A stretch of DNA of 6,278 nucleotides from an uncultured Porphyromonadaceae bacterium (GCA_900555915.1 USNC01000087.1:1-6278); one strand, 5' to 3'. Shown: positions 1 to 6,223, numbered from the stretch's first letter. A program made the numbers and translations. The notes: a model not told the origin generated them from the letters alone.

Positions 1-49
1 ATCTACACGCGTAAGATCGTCGGCAGCGTCAGATGTGTATAAGAGACAG
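1..49 (+). other. Illumina Nextera i5 adapter (library artefact)
   Basis: This is not genomic sequence. Bases 1-8 (ATCTACAC) are the end of the P5 adapter, 9-16 (GCGTAAGA) are an i5 index that I recall as S517, 17-30 (TCGTCGGCAGCGTC) are the Nextera read-1 primer, and 31-49 are the exact 19-base Tn5 mosaic end. Genomic sequence begins at base 50. An ATG inside the mosaic end (33-35) gives a false start reading MCIRDR, a well-known peptide artefact of untrimmed Nextera adapters. Confidence 0.98.
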
Positions 50-1247
50 GATATGCTCGGCTCTCGCCGTGATATTGTTTCTTATGATATCCACGAATCT
101 CGTGAAGCAGCTTTCGGCGCAGGAGCGGGAGAGAATGAACATATGGGCATCCGCCACCGAGAAAATGGCCCAGGCTGACGCAAATGCCGACTTCGAGTTC
201 CTGCTCAATATAATAGCGCAGAACAACTCGATTCCGGTGATGGTCACCGATGGAGAGAAAAACATACTTGAATACAGGAACTACAAGCTCCCCGACGGCA
301 TAGGCGACGGGGAGCATGTGGCTTTTTCAGACCTCACCGAAAGAAACAGGTCTTATCTGGAGCGGTGTCTGGAAAAGGCCACCGGCGGACGCACGATGGA
401 CGAGGCCGTGGCCGCCGACGACCATTTCATACGCGTCGAGGTATATCCCGGAATCAACCAGTATATATACTATGAGGATTCGATCCTTCTCAAGCGTCTG
501 AGCCTTTACCCCTATGTGGAACTCTCGGTGATGCTGGCGCTGGTGCTTATCATATATACGGCGGTGGTATATACCAAGAAGGCGGAGCAGAACCGTGTCT
601 GGGTAGGCCTGTCGAAAGAGACCGCACACCAGCTCGGCACCCCGATATCGTCGCTTATGGCCTGGAGCCAGTATCTTGAGGCTTCCGGCACTGACCGTGA
701 GGTGACTTCGGAGATAGACAAGGACGTGAAACGTCTTTCGGTGATTGCCGACAGATTCTCCAAAATCGGATCCAGACCGGATCTCGAGCTCGAATATCTC
801 AACCAGACGGTGGTGGAGTCGCTCGAATATATGAGCAGCCGCATATCGGGGAAAGTCTCGCTCAATTTCCATTTCGGCGATGACGACCACGGGGTGCTGA
901 TATCGCGTAGCCTTTTCGAGTGGGTGATGGAGAATCTTACCAAGAATGCCGTCGACGCAATGGAGGGGGTAGGGGAGATACATATATCCACCGGAGCCGA
1001 CAAAGATACGGTGTGGATCGAATTCCGCGACACGGGCAAAGGAATACCGAGGAAGAATTTCGCCAAGGTCTTCAGTCCCGGCTACACCACGAAGCAGCGG
1101 GGCTGGGGGCTGGGGCTCACACTCGTGAAGAGAATCATAGAGGAGTATCACGACGGCCGCATCTTCGTGAAAGAGTCTGAACCGGGGCAGGGCACCACTT
1201 TCCGTATCGAACTTCCGGACTATTCAAGGAAAAGGAAAAAGACGTAG
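50..1247 (+). CDS. Sensor histidine kinase, N-terminus cut by fragment end
   Basis: This is a membrane-bound two-component sensor kinase of which about 398 residues are visible; the true start lies outside the fragment. A hydrophobic segment at 51-104 is the first transmembrane helix or most of it. A sensor region of about 140 residues follows, which is probably periplasmic and includes an IPVMVTD motif. A second transmembrane helix lies at about 522-575. The cytoplasmic part starts near 600. Its H-box is KETAHQLGTP, with the phospho-acceptor His at 627-629. The N-box ENLTKNAVDAM starts at 930, the G1 box DTGKG is at 1029-1043, and an F-box (FSPGYTTK) and the G2 box GWGLGL at 1101-1118 follow. 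The kinase core is therefore complete. The residue after the His is Gln, not the usual Glu or Asp, as in many Bacteroidota kinases. The C-terminus is basic (SRKRKKT). The partner response regulator is not in the window and the signal is unknown. A PorY-type kinase is possible but unproven. Confidence 0.93.
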
Positions 1248-1331
1248 GCCTGCGGCCATGAGGCCCTTAACCGTCAGGCGAGTCTTATATGCAAAACTCA
1301 ACACAGGAAAAGCCCATGACAAGGGCCACAA

Positions 1332-1365
1332 ATAACCTAACCTTATAACCTCATAACCTCATAAC
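1332..1365. repeat. Short tandem octamer repeat ATAACCTC
   Basis: The unit ATAACCTC occurs at 1345-1352 and 1353-1360, followed by a partial copy ATAAC at 1361-1365. A related unit, ATAACCTA, lies at 1332-1339. The array is AT-rich within a GC-rich region and sits between the kinase stop and the inverted repeat upstream of aroK. Its function is unknown. The copies are too few and too short for a CRISPR array. Confidence 0.75.
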
Positions 1366-1369
1366 GACC

Positions 1370-1397
1370 TTCAAGTTTTGGCTTGCCAAAACTTGAA
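1370..1397. repeat. Perfect 13-bp inverted repeat upstream of aroK
   Basis: The arm TTCAAGTTTTGGC (1370-1382) is exactly complementary to GCCAAAACTTGAA (1385-1397), with only TT between them. It ends 18 bases before the aroK start codon. No T-run follows on the plus strand, and none follows the structure when read on the minus strand, so it does not look like an intrinsic terminator. It could be an operator, an RNA hairpin in the aroK leader, or a dispersed palindromic repeat of this genome. The sequence alone does not decide. Confidence 0.85.
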
Positions 1398-1415
1398 TAA
1401 AGAGACTGTCAGAAA

Positions 1416-1955
1416 ATGAATCCTATTTTCATAGTCGGCTATATGGCCAGCGGCAAGACCACCTTCGGCAAGGCTCTCGCCCGCCGCACGGGTCTTCAGC
1501 ACATCGACCTCGATTTCTATATAGAGCAGCGCTTCCACAGCACCATACGAGACATTTTCGCCTCGAGAGGCGAGGCGGAGTTCAGAGTAATGGAAAGCAA
1601 CATGCTGCGGGAGGTCGGGGAATTCTCCGATGTCATAATCTCCTGCGGAGGTGGTACCCCCTGTTTCGGCGACAATATGGACTATATGCGGACGCACGGC
1701 ACGACTGTGTGTCTGAAAGCATCCGCCGACGTGATAGCCGACCGAATTATTCAGGCAGGCGACAAGCGTCCGCTGATGGCCGGAAAATCGCGCGGGGAGA
1801 TTCTCGATGCAATCGGCGCCCATATGGAGCAGCGTGCCCCGTACTACGACCGTGCGGAAATCATCATCTCAGGCGACAGACTCGAGACAAAGGCGCAGAT
1901 AGCGGATACGGTATCCGATTTTATCGCCGGCTACCTGCCGGAAATGCAAACGTGA
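1416..1955 (+). CDS. aroK: Shikimate kinase (EC 2.7.1.71)
   Basis: This cytoplasmic enzyme phosphorylates shikimate with ATP to shikimate-3-phosphate, the fifth step of chorismate and aromatic amino acid synthesis. The 179-residue length is normal for the family. The Walker A motif GYMASGKTT covers residues 8-16. The shikimate-binding residues Asp33 (in DLD), Arg57 (in GEAEFR) and the GGG at 78-80 are present. The lid arginine is Arg118 (DKRPLM), and the late substrate arginine is Arg140 (RAPYY). These positions match the classical AroK residues nearly one for one, so the enzyme should be active. The ATG at 1416 is chosen because it places the P-loop at the usual distance from the N-terminus. 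No Shine-Dalgarno sequence is visible. A 13-bp inverted repeat lies just upstream, and no clear promoter was found in the 168-bp gap after the kinase gene. No other aro genes are in view. Confidence 0.97.
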   Translation: MNPIFIVGYMASGKTTFGKALARRTGLQHIDLDFYIEQRFHSTIRDIFASRGEAEFRVMESNMLREVGEFSDVIISCGGGTPCFGDNMDYMRTHGTTVCLKASADVIADRIIQAGDKRPLMAGKSRGEILDAIGAHMEQRAPYYDRAEIIISGDRLETKAQIADTVSDFIAGYLPEMQT

Positions 1956-1979
1956 GCTGCCGGATAAAAAAAATCGGTT

Positions 1980-1993
1980 ATCTTACGTGAGAT
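1980..1993. promoter_or_regulatory. Imperfect palindrome, possible operator
   Basis: The 14-base sequence ATCTTACGTGAGAT is a palindrome with one mismatched pair. It lies about 15 bases upstream of the candidate -7 box at 2008-2015, where the -33 contact would be expected. This placement would suit a repressor or activator site, but the element is short and no regulator is known. Confidence 0.3.
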
Positions 1994-2007
1994 TCGGAAA
2001 TTTTTGT

Positions 2008-2015
2008 TAATTTTG
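2008..2015 (+). promoter_or_regulatory. Candidate Bacteroidota promoter (-7 box) for the alanine dehydrogenase-like gene
   Basis: TAATTTTG matches the Bacteroidota primary-sigma -7 consensus TAnnTTTG exactly, and the flanking bases (TTAATTTTGC) are the same as in the tRNA promoter at 4372. The expected -33 TTTG is not clear; the bases near 1984-1987 read TACG. Transcription would start near 2020-2023, giving a leader of about 43 bases before the ATG at 2065. This argues against the longer reading frame that opens with GTG at 2026. Confidence 0.6.
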
Positions 2016-2064
2016 CTTTCAGAGCGTGCCATGGTGGCGTGCTTATAAAACGAAAAGAAAAACC

Positions 2065-3177
2065 ATGATTTCTGAAAAAGATACAAAGACCACCATCGGA
2101 ATAGAGCCGCTGCTGATGCAGCAGCCGCTGCCCGCAGGATCCGGAAGCGTGGACATAGCGATGCTCGCCAACTACGGAGACACCGACGAGACCCGTCTGC
2201 TCCTGACTCCGGAAGCGTGCGGCCTGCTCACATCGTCGGGACTTAAAGTGGCAATGGAGCAAGCGGCGGGAATCGACATCTCATTCTCTGACGAGGCTTA
2301 TTCCGAGTATGGCGTCAATATAGTGGATCGCCAGACCGCCCTCGCGGCAAGTGTGGTGCTTTCCTTCACTCCGTTGCGCGCCGACGACATCAGACGCATG
2401 ACCCCCGGAAGCACCCTGCTCTGCATCATGGCATCCGGACTGATAGACAAGGAGTCGATCAACGCCCTGCTCGAGATGAACATAACGATGGGATGTCTCG
2501 ACAACATGTACAGCCACAACAACACCCCGATCTTCGCCGACATCATAGATGAGATCGACGGACGGGCCGCCATTATGTATGCGCAGGAACACCTCTCGTT
2601 TCTCGGAGGAGGAAAGGGTGTGCTGCTGGCAAGCGTGGCCGGTATCAATCCCTGCGAGGTGCTGATAATCGGCGACGGAACCGACGTGTACTCAGCCGCC
2701 AACGCCGCACTCAACATGGGGGCGCAGGTGACAGTGGTCAACAACGACGTGTCGATGCTCGCCGTGGCCCGCCAGATGTGCGGACAGCAGGTGCAGACAA
2801 TCATGATCCATCCGCGAGTGCTCTACAATAAGGTGAAATCAGCCGACGTGATCCTGCTCGGCACCACCACGCAGCCTTTCGACTTTCCGAAAAACCTCTC
2901 GGCTGTGATGAAAGACTCGGCATATGTGCTCGATTTCAAGGAAGCGCATCCTTCGGTGTCGGTGCCGCGCACTGTGGCTATGGCGCTGAGCAACGTTATG
3001 GTCAATTTCCTCGAGGAACTTCGCATAAAGAACGATTTCGACCGAATGGTGGCCACCAACGAGGGTGTGCGCCAGGGAATAGTGACTTACCGCGGGAAAC
3101 TTGTCGACAAACTGGTGGGCAGTTACACCGGTCTCCCCTCGGCCGATCTTTCTGTAATGCTCGCCGCACGCAACTGA
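2065..3177 (+). CDS. Alanine dehydrogenase/PntA-like protein, probably catalytically divergent
   Basis: This 370-residue protein has the two-domain fold signature of alanine dehydrogenase and transhydrogenase alpha subunits. The N-terminal domain shows TRLLLTP (Arg44, equivalent to substrate Arg15 of AlaDH) and a SFSDEAY segment. The Rossmann domain follows a GGGKGVLLASVAG stretch, and a conserved VPRT motif lies near the C-terminus. Several key positions differ. The catalytic-Lys region, normally LKVKEP, reads LSFTPL. The YLHLA region with the catalytic His reads LCIMAS. The VDxAIDQGG region reads LDFKEAHPS. The glycine motif at residues 203-208 is GDGTDV, without its third Gly. Alanine dehydrogenase activity is therefore doubtful, and a binding or regulatory role, or another substrate, is possible. 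The start at 2065 follows an A-rich leader; an upstream in-frame GTG at 2026 is less likely. About 29 residues precede the conserved N-terminus. The glycosyltransferase follows after 67 bp and is probably in the same operon. Confidence 0.85.
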   Translation: MISEKDTKTTIGIEPLLMQQPLPAGSGSVDIAMLANYGDTDETRLLLTPEACGLLTSSGLKVAMEQAAGIDISFSDEAYSEYGVNIVDRQTALAASVVLSFTPLRADDIRRMTPGSTLLCIMASGLIDKESINALLEMNITMGCLDNMYSHNNTPIFADIIDEIDGRAAIMYAQEHLSFLGGGKGVLLASVAGINPCEVLIIGDGTDVYSAANAALNMGAQVTVVNNDVSMLAVARQMCGQQVQTIMIHPRVLYNKVKSADVILLGTTTQPFDFPKNLSAVMKDSAYVLDFKEAHPSVSVPRTVAMALSNVMVNFLEELRIKNDFDRMVATNEGVRQGIVTYRGKLVDKLVGSYTGLPSADLSVMLAARN

Positions 3178-3181
3178 TATC

Positions 3182-3213
3182 CGGATGCCGCCGCTCCACA
3201 GCTGCGGCATCTG
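3182..3213 (+). promoter_or_regulatory. Intergenic hairpin between the alanine dehydrogenase-like and glycosyltransferase genes
   Basis: CGGATGCCGC (3182-3191) pairs with GCGGCATCTG (3204-3213) with a single G-U pair and a 12-base loop. It begins 4 bases after the stop codon of the upstream gene. No T-run follows, so it is not a canonical intrinsic terminator. It could stabilise the upstream mRNA end or tune expression of the glycosyltransferase. Confidence 0.5.
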
Positions 3214-3244
3214 CCGATTCCTGCACATTCGTGTCATAGCAGTC

Positions 3245-4339
3245 ATGCGCATCATACATGTACTTTCTTCAGTGATGTGGTCGGGGGTGGAACGGTATGC
3301 CCTCGACATCTGCCGGCATTTCCGCGACAATGGTTGTGAAGTGTGTGTGGTGAGCCGCGACGCCAGAGCAGTCGACGACGTGTTTCGCCATCATTCCATT
3401 CCGGTGTCGTTCGCGCCGCTCGGCGGTTTTTTCTCATACGATGCGGTGAAGGCGCTCGCCACGGTATTCACTGCCTCCGACACCCCGACGGCAGTGCATT
3501 GCCATGACACCCGCGATGCCTTCGCCGCGCTCGTGGCGCGCCGCCTATCGGCCGCACAGCATGTGCGTGTTGTGCTGACCAGGCATTATGTCAGGCATGC
3601 GGGGCGCTCGCCGTTTCACAAATATGTCTACCGGAATGTAGACGACCTGATTTTCGTGTCGCATAAGGCCAGGCAGGCCTTTCTGTCGGGCTGGGGGACA
3701 AGAGGGATCGTGGCCGCCGACGACACCAGGCTGAAAGTGGTCCACAACAGCCTGAACATACATATGCAGCCGCTCGCGGAAGAACCCGACAGAGGCCCCG
3801 TCACGGCAATATATCTCGGGCGCCTGGCTCCCGACAAGGGTCTCGAATACATCATAGAGGCGCTGCAGAGGCTCACCGACCTGAAACTGCGCCTGCGCAT
3901 GGTGGGCACCGGACATCCGGACTATGTCGACTCGCTGCGCAGCAGGGCTATCAGGGCGGGGGTGATGCACATGATAGACTGGCCCAGGCATCTGGAGGAC
4001 GTCGCCGGCCTTATCCGCGCGTCTCATTTCGGAGTGGCGCCATCCTGCGCGCCTGAGGCTTTCGGCCTCAGCAATATAGAGTGTATGGCAGAGGGGCGAC
4101 CAGTGATTGCTTCCGATAACGGTGCCCAGCCGGAATACATCTCCGACGGGAAGGAAGGCATACTGGTGCCTCCGAAAAATTCCGACATACTGGCGATCGA
4201 GATGAGGAGGCTCGCGACCTCGGCCGAATTGCGGCGTAAATTGGGTCATGCCGCGCGCGACAGGTTTGCCGGCGAACTGGCGTGGCCGCGTTTCGCACGG
4301 ATTCTGACCGAAGTCTACAGAGGCGATGCACTTTTTTGA
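3245..4339 (+). CDS. Glycosyltransferase family 4 (GT-B fold, retaining)
   Basis: The protein is 364 residues, normal for a group 1/GT4 glycosyltransferase. These enzymes move a sugar from a nucleotide-sugar donor to a glycan or lipid acceptor, usually at the inner face of the membrane during polysaccharide or glycolipid assembly. The N-terminus MRIIHVLSSVMWSGVERYAL is the typical first strand and loop of the acceptor domain. The donor domain begins near residue 187 with AIYLGRLAPDKG, where Arg193 and Lys198 are the phosphate-binding pair. LRMVGTG follows, then the E-x7-E motif of PEAFGLSNIE, with Glu271 and Glu279. Start choice: the ATG at 3245 opens directly on the conserved strand, whereas the in-frame ATG at 3185 would add 20 residues without homology-like features and lies inside a hairpin. 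No transmembrane segment is seen. Donor and acceptor cannot be named. No other polysaccharide genes flank it, so it is an isolated copy here. Confidence 0.9.
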   Translation: MRIIHVLSSVMWSGVERYALDICRHFRDNGCEVCVVSRDARAVDDVFRHHSIPVSFAPLGGFFSYDAVKALATVFTASDTPTAVHCHDTRDAFAALVARRLSAAQHVRVVLTRHYVRHAGRSPFHKYVYRNVDDLIFVSHKARQAFLSGWGTRGIVAADDTRLKVVHNSLNIHMQPLAEEPDRGPVTAIYLGRLAPDKGLEYIIEALQRLTDLKLRLRMVGTGHPDYVDSLRSRAIRAGVMHMIDWPRHLEDVAGLIRASHFGVAPSCAPEAFGLSNIECMAEGRPVIASDNGAQPEYISDGKEGILVPPKNSDILAIEMRRLATSAELRRKLGHAARDRFAGELAWPRFARILTEVYRGDALF

Positions 4340-4347
4340 TTGAAATA

Positions 4348-4379
4348 TTTGGAGAATTGAAAAAAAAAGATTAATTTTG
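4348..4379 (+). promoter_or_regulatory. Bacteroidota-type promoter for tRNA-Pro
   Basis: TTTG at 4348-4351 (-33) and TAATTTTG at 4372-4379 (-7, consensus TAnnTTTG) are separated by 20 bases, the spacing expected for the Bacteroidota primary sigma factor. The spacer is A-rich. Transcription would start at about 4384-4387, roughly 32-35 bases before the tRNA. Confidence 0.8.
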
Positions 4380-4384
4380 CAGTC

Positions 4385-4415
4385 GCAATTGAGGGAGTAG
4401 TTCCTCAAGAATTGC
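4385..4415 (+). promoter_or_regulatory. Hairpin in the 5' leader of pre-tRNA-Pro
   Basis: GCAATT (4385-4390) pairs with AATTGC (4410-4415), and GAGG (4391-4394) pairs with CCTC (4403-4406). A three-base bulge (AAG) separates the two stem parts on the 3' side. The structure would begin at the predicted transcript start and end three bases before the tRNA, so it would make up nearly the whole leader removed by RNase P. Confidence 0.6.
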
Positions 4416-4418
4416 ACT

Positions 4419-4492
4419 CGGGGTGTAGCACAGTTGGTTAGCGCGCTACGTTCGGGACGTAGAGGTCGGGCGTTCGAGTCGCCTCACCCCGA
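4419..4492 (+). tRNA. tRNA-Pro, anticodon CGG
   Basis: A full cloverleaf can be folded. The acceptor stem is CGGGGTG (4419-4425) with CACCCCG (4485-4491), and the discriminator is A4492. The D-arm is 4428-4444, with loop AGTTGGTTA. The anticodon stem is CTACG/CGTAG with loop TTCGGGA, so the anticodon is CGG at 4453-4455, reading CCG (proline). The T-arm is GGGCG/CGCCT with loop TTCGAGT. CCA is not encoded (CAA follows the discriminator) and must be added enzymatically. The D-stem has an A-C mismatch at the third pair (4430-4442). Confidence 0.96.
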
Positions 4493-4505
4493 CAATTCGG
4501 ATTGC

Positions 4506-4541
4506 AAAGTGGCTTGACTCAGCGGTCAAGCCACTTTTTTT
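4506..4541 (+). terminator. Strong intrinsic terminator after tRNA-Pro
   Basis: AAAGTGGCTTGAC (4506-4518) and GTCAAGCCACTTT (4525-4537) form a perfect 13-bp stem with loop TCAGCG. A run of seven T (4535-4541) overlaps the 3' end of the stem. It lies 13 bases after the tRNA and ends 11 bases before the start codon of the LtaS-like gene. Confidence 0.93.
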
Positions 4542-4552
4542 ATCAAGTGCTT

Positions 4553-6223
4553 ATGTGGAAGAATAGGGCGGTGGCTTTTTATCCGGTGGCGTTCGTGTGT
4601 ATGGCGCTGCAGTGGTGGCTGATGAAGTGTCAGCTGGATATCGCATACACCAATGCTGTCGGCACTCTCATCAAGGCGGGCGGCGACATGGCGCTGATTC
4701 TGGTTCCTTACTGGATTCTGGGGCCGCGTTGGAGGTGGACGGTACTGCTTCCTGTGTGGGCTTATGGCGCATGGTGTGTCTGCAATCTCGCCTATTTCAG
4801 GTTTTGGGGCGATCTTATTCCCCCGGCGGCTGTCACGATGGGCGGCAATGTGGACGGCAATCTGATGGACTACTGTCTGTCACTGCTACGGCCGTCTGAC
4901 CTTCTTTATCTTCTGATTCCTGTCTGCGCCACGGCGGCGTTCCGGCTCATGAGGGTCTCGGAGGCGCGGCCGCTGTCTCGCCGCCTCAAGGCCGCCGCCA
5001 CGGGGCTTTCCCTGCTCGCGGGATTGGCGGGGCAGTACTCCTATTTCCATACATCGTATCAGTGGAGTTCCGCCATATCGCGGCGCACTGTCGGCGATGG
5101 CCTCCGCGATCACTTTCTTGGCGGATACACCGGCCAGAAGCGTCTTCTTGCCTATAACGGCATTGCTTACTATGGCGTGCGCTGCTGCGTCGACATGGTG
5201 GATATTCTTACATGTTCGGTCGAGATATCGGCAGAGCAGCGGCGTGAGATATCCGACTTTCTCGGGCTATACGGGCGAGAATGCGGTGCCATGCCTGATT
5301 CGGCGGCTGTCGACTCGATCAATGTGGTCTATATCATAGTGGAGTCGCTCAATGCGGAGATGATAGGGCGCGATATCGGGGGCTTGCCGGTGATGCCGGT
5401 GCTTGATTCGCTCGCGTCGGCTCCGGGCACTGTATTTTTTGACAATGTGGTGAGCCAGATAAAGGCGTCGAGTTCTTCCGACGGTCATCTGCTGCTTATG
5501 ACCGGGCTTCTGCCGCCCGACAAGATGGCTTATTCCATCACTTACGGAAGCCACAACACTTTCCCCTCGCTGGCAGATGTCCTGCCCCGACATCATAAAT
5601 ATCTTCTGCTTGCCGACGAAGGTGTGTGCTGGAACGAGGGAAACACCCTGCGCAATTTCGGCCTCGGCGATCCCATAGTGGTCGGAGACCGGGAGGGGTC
5701 TTACGATGTGGCGCGCCTCGGGCGTGACGGCGCCATGTTTCGCCAGGCGGCCGACATGATAAAGGATGCGCGTCAGCCGTTTTTCATGACCTTGATGACC
5801 ATCTCCATGCATATTCCTTTTGTGGAGGAAGGATGGGAAATGCCGACGGCCATATCCGGAGCCGGAGGATTGACGGATATGGAGAAGAACTACGCCAACG
5901 TCTGCCACCACACTGATCACTACATCGGCGAGTTCATGAGGGCTTTGCCGGAGAATACGCTGGTCTTCATTGCGTCCGACCACAGTCAGGGTGTCGCTTC
6001 GTCTGACGATTCCACTCCTCCCGCAGTTTTCATGGCTGTCAACACTTCCCTTGCAGGCACCGCTCCGCAGACAGGACGCATCTCGAGAGTGGTGGGTCAG
6101 GTCAATCTGTTTCCAGCCGCTCTCGACATTCTCGGACGCAGTGCCGGCTATGGCGGAATCGCGCCGTCTGCCTTCAACCCCTCGGTAGTCGGCACACGCG
6201 ATTCCTACGGCAATGTATATGGA
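4553..6223 (+). CDS. LtaS-like membrane sulfatase/phosphotransferase, C-terminus cut by fragment end
   Basis: This is a polytopic member of the alkaline-phosphatase superfamily related to lipoteichoic acid synthase; 557 residues are visible. About five transmembrane helices lie near residues 8-24, 44-58, 62-80, 115-130 and 146-160. An extracytoplasmic catalytic domain follows. The metal and active-site residues align with those of S. aureus LtaS at almost the same numbers: Glu264 (IIVESLN), the nucleophile at Ser308 (SSDG, where LtaS has Thr), His420 (SMHIPF), and Asp476-His477 (ASDHSQ). Trp360 is kept, but the next pocket positions differ (CWNEG). Such enzymes in Gram-negative bacteria may transfer phosphoglycerol or another headgroup to envelope lipids or glycans; the substrate here is unknown. 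The start at ATG 4553 places the first helix directly after MWKNRAV. The frame stays open upstream to a TTG at 4502, but that runs through the tRNA terminator. No promoter or Shine-Dalgarno sequence is evident. Residues encoded after about 6223 are adapter. Confidence 0.9.

Noticed and set aside
327..1151. Long minus-strand open frame opposite the histidine kinase
   Set aside because: It lies fully within a kinase with all motifs intact on the plus strand. Its translation shows no recognisable domain, and such frames are expected opposite GC-rich codons.
1332..1365. Octamer array as a CRISPR fragment
   Set aside because: The units are 8 bases long with no spacers, and there are no cas genes.
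1370..1397. Inverted repeat as the intrinsic terminator of the kinase gene
   Set aside because: No T-run follows on the plus strand, and the structure is over 120 bases from the stop codon and only 18 from aroK.
1956..2005. A-run and T-run after aroK as a terminator
   Set aside because: The A-run at 1966-1973 is not preceded by a stem that would end in T on this strand. The T-run at 2001-2005 is separated from a weak 6-bp stem by 7 bases.
2026..2064. GTG start extending the alanine dehydrogenase-like protein by 13 residues
   Set aside because: It falls only a few bases from the predicted transcript start, and the added residues (MPWWRAYKTKRKT) look like untranslated leader. The ATG at 2065 fits better.
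3185..3244. Upstream ATG extending the glycosyltransferase by 20 residues
   Set aside because: The ATG lies within a stable hairpin, and the typical GT4 N-terminus begins exactly at the ATG at 3245.
3545..4417. Minus-strand open frame of about 290 codons opposite the glycosyltransferase
   Set aside because: It mirrors a well-supported GT4 gene and has no recognisable domain in its translation.
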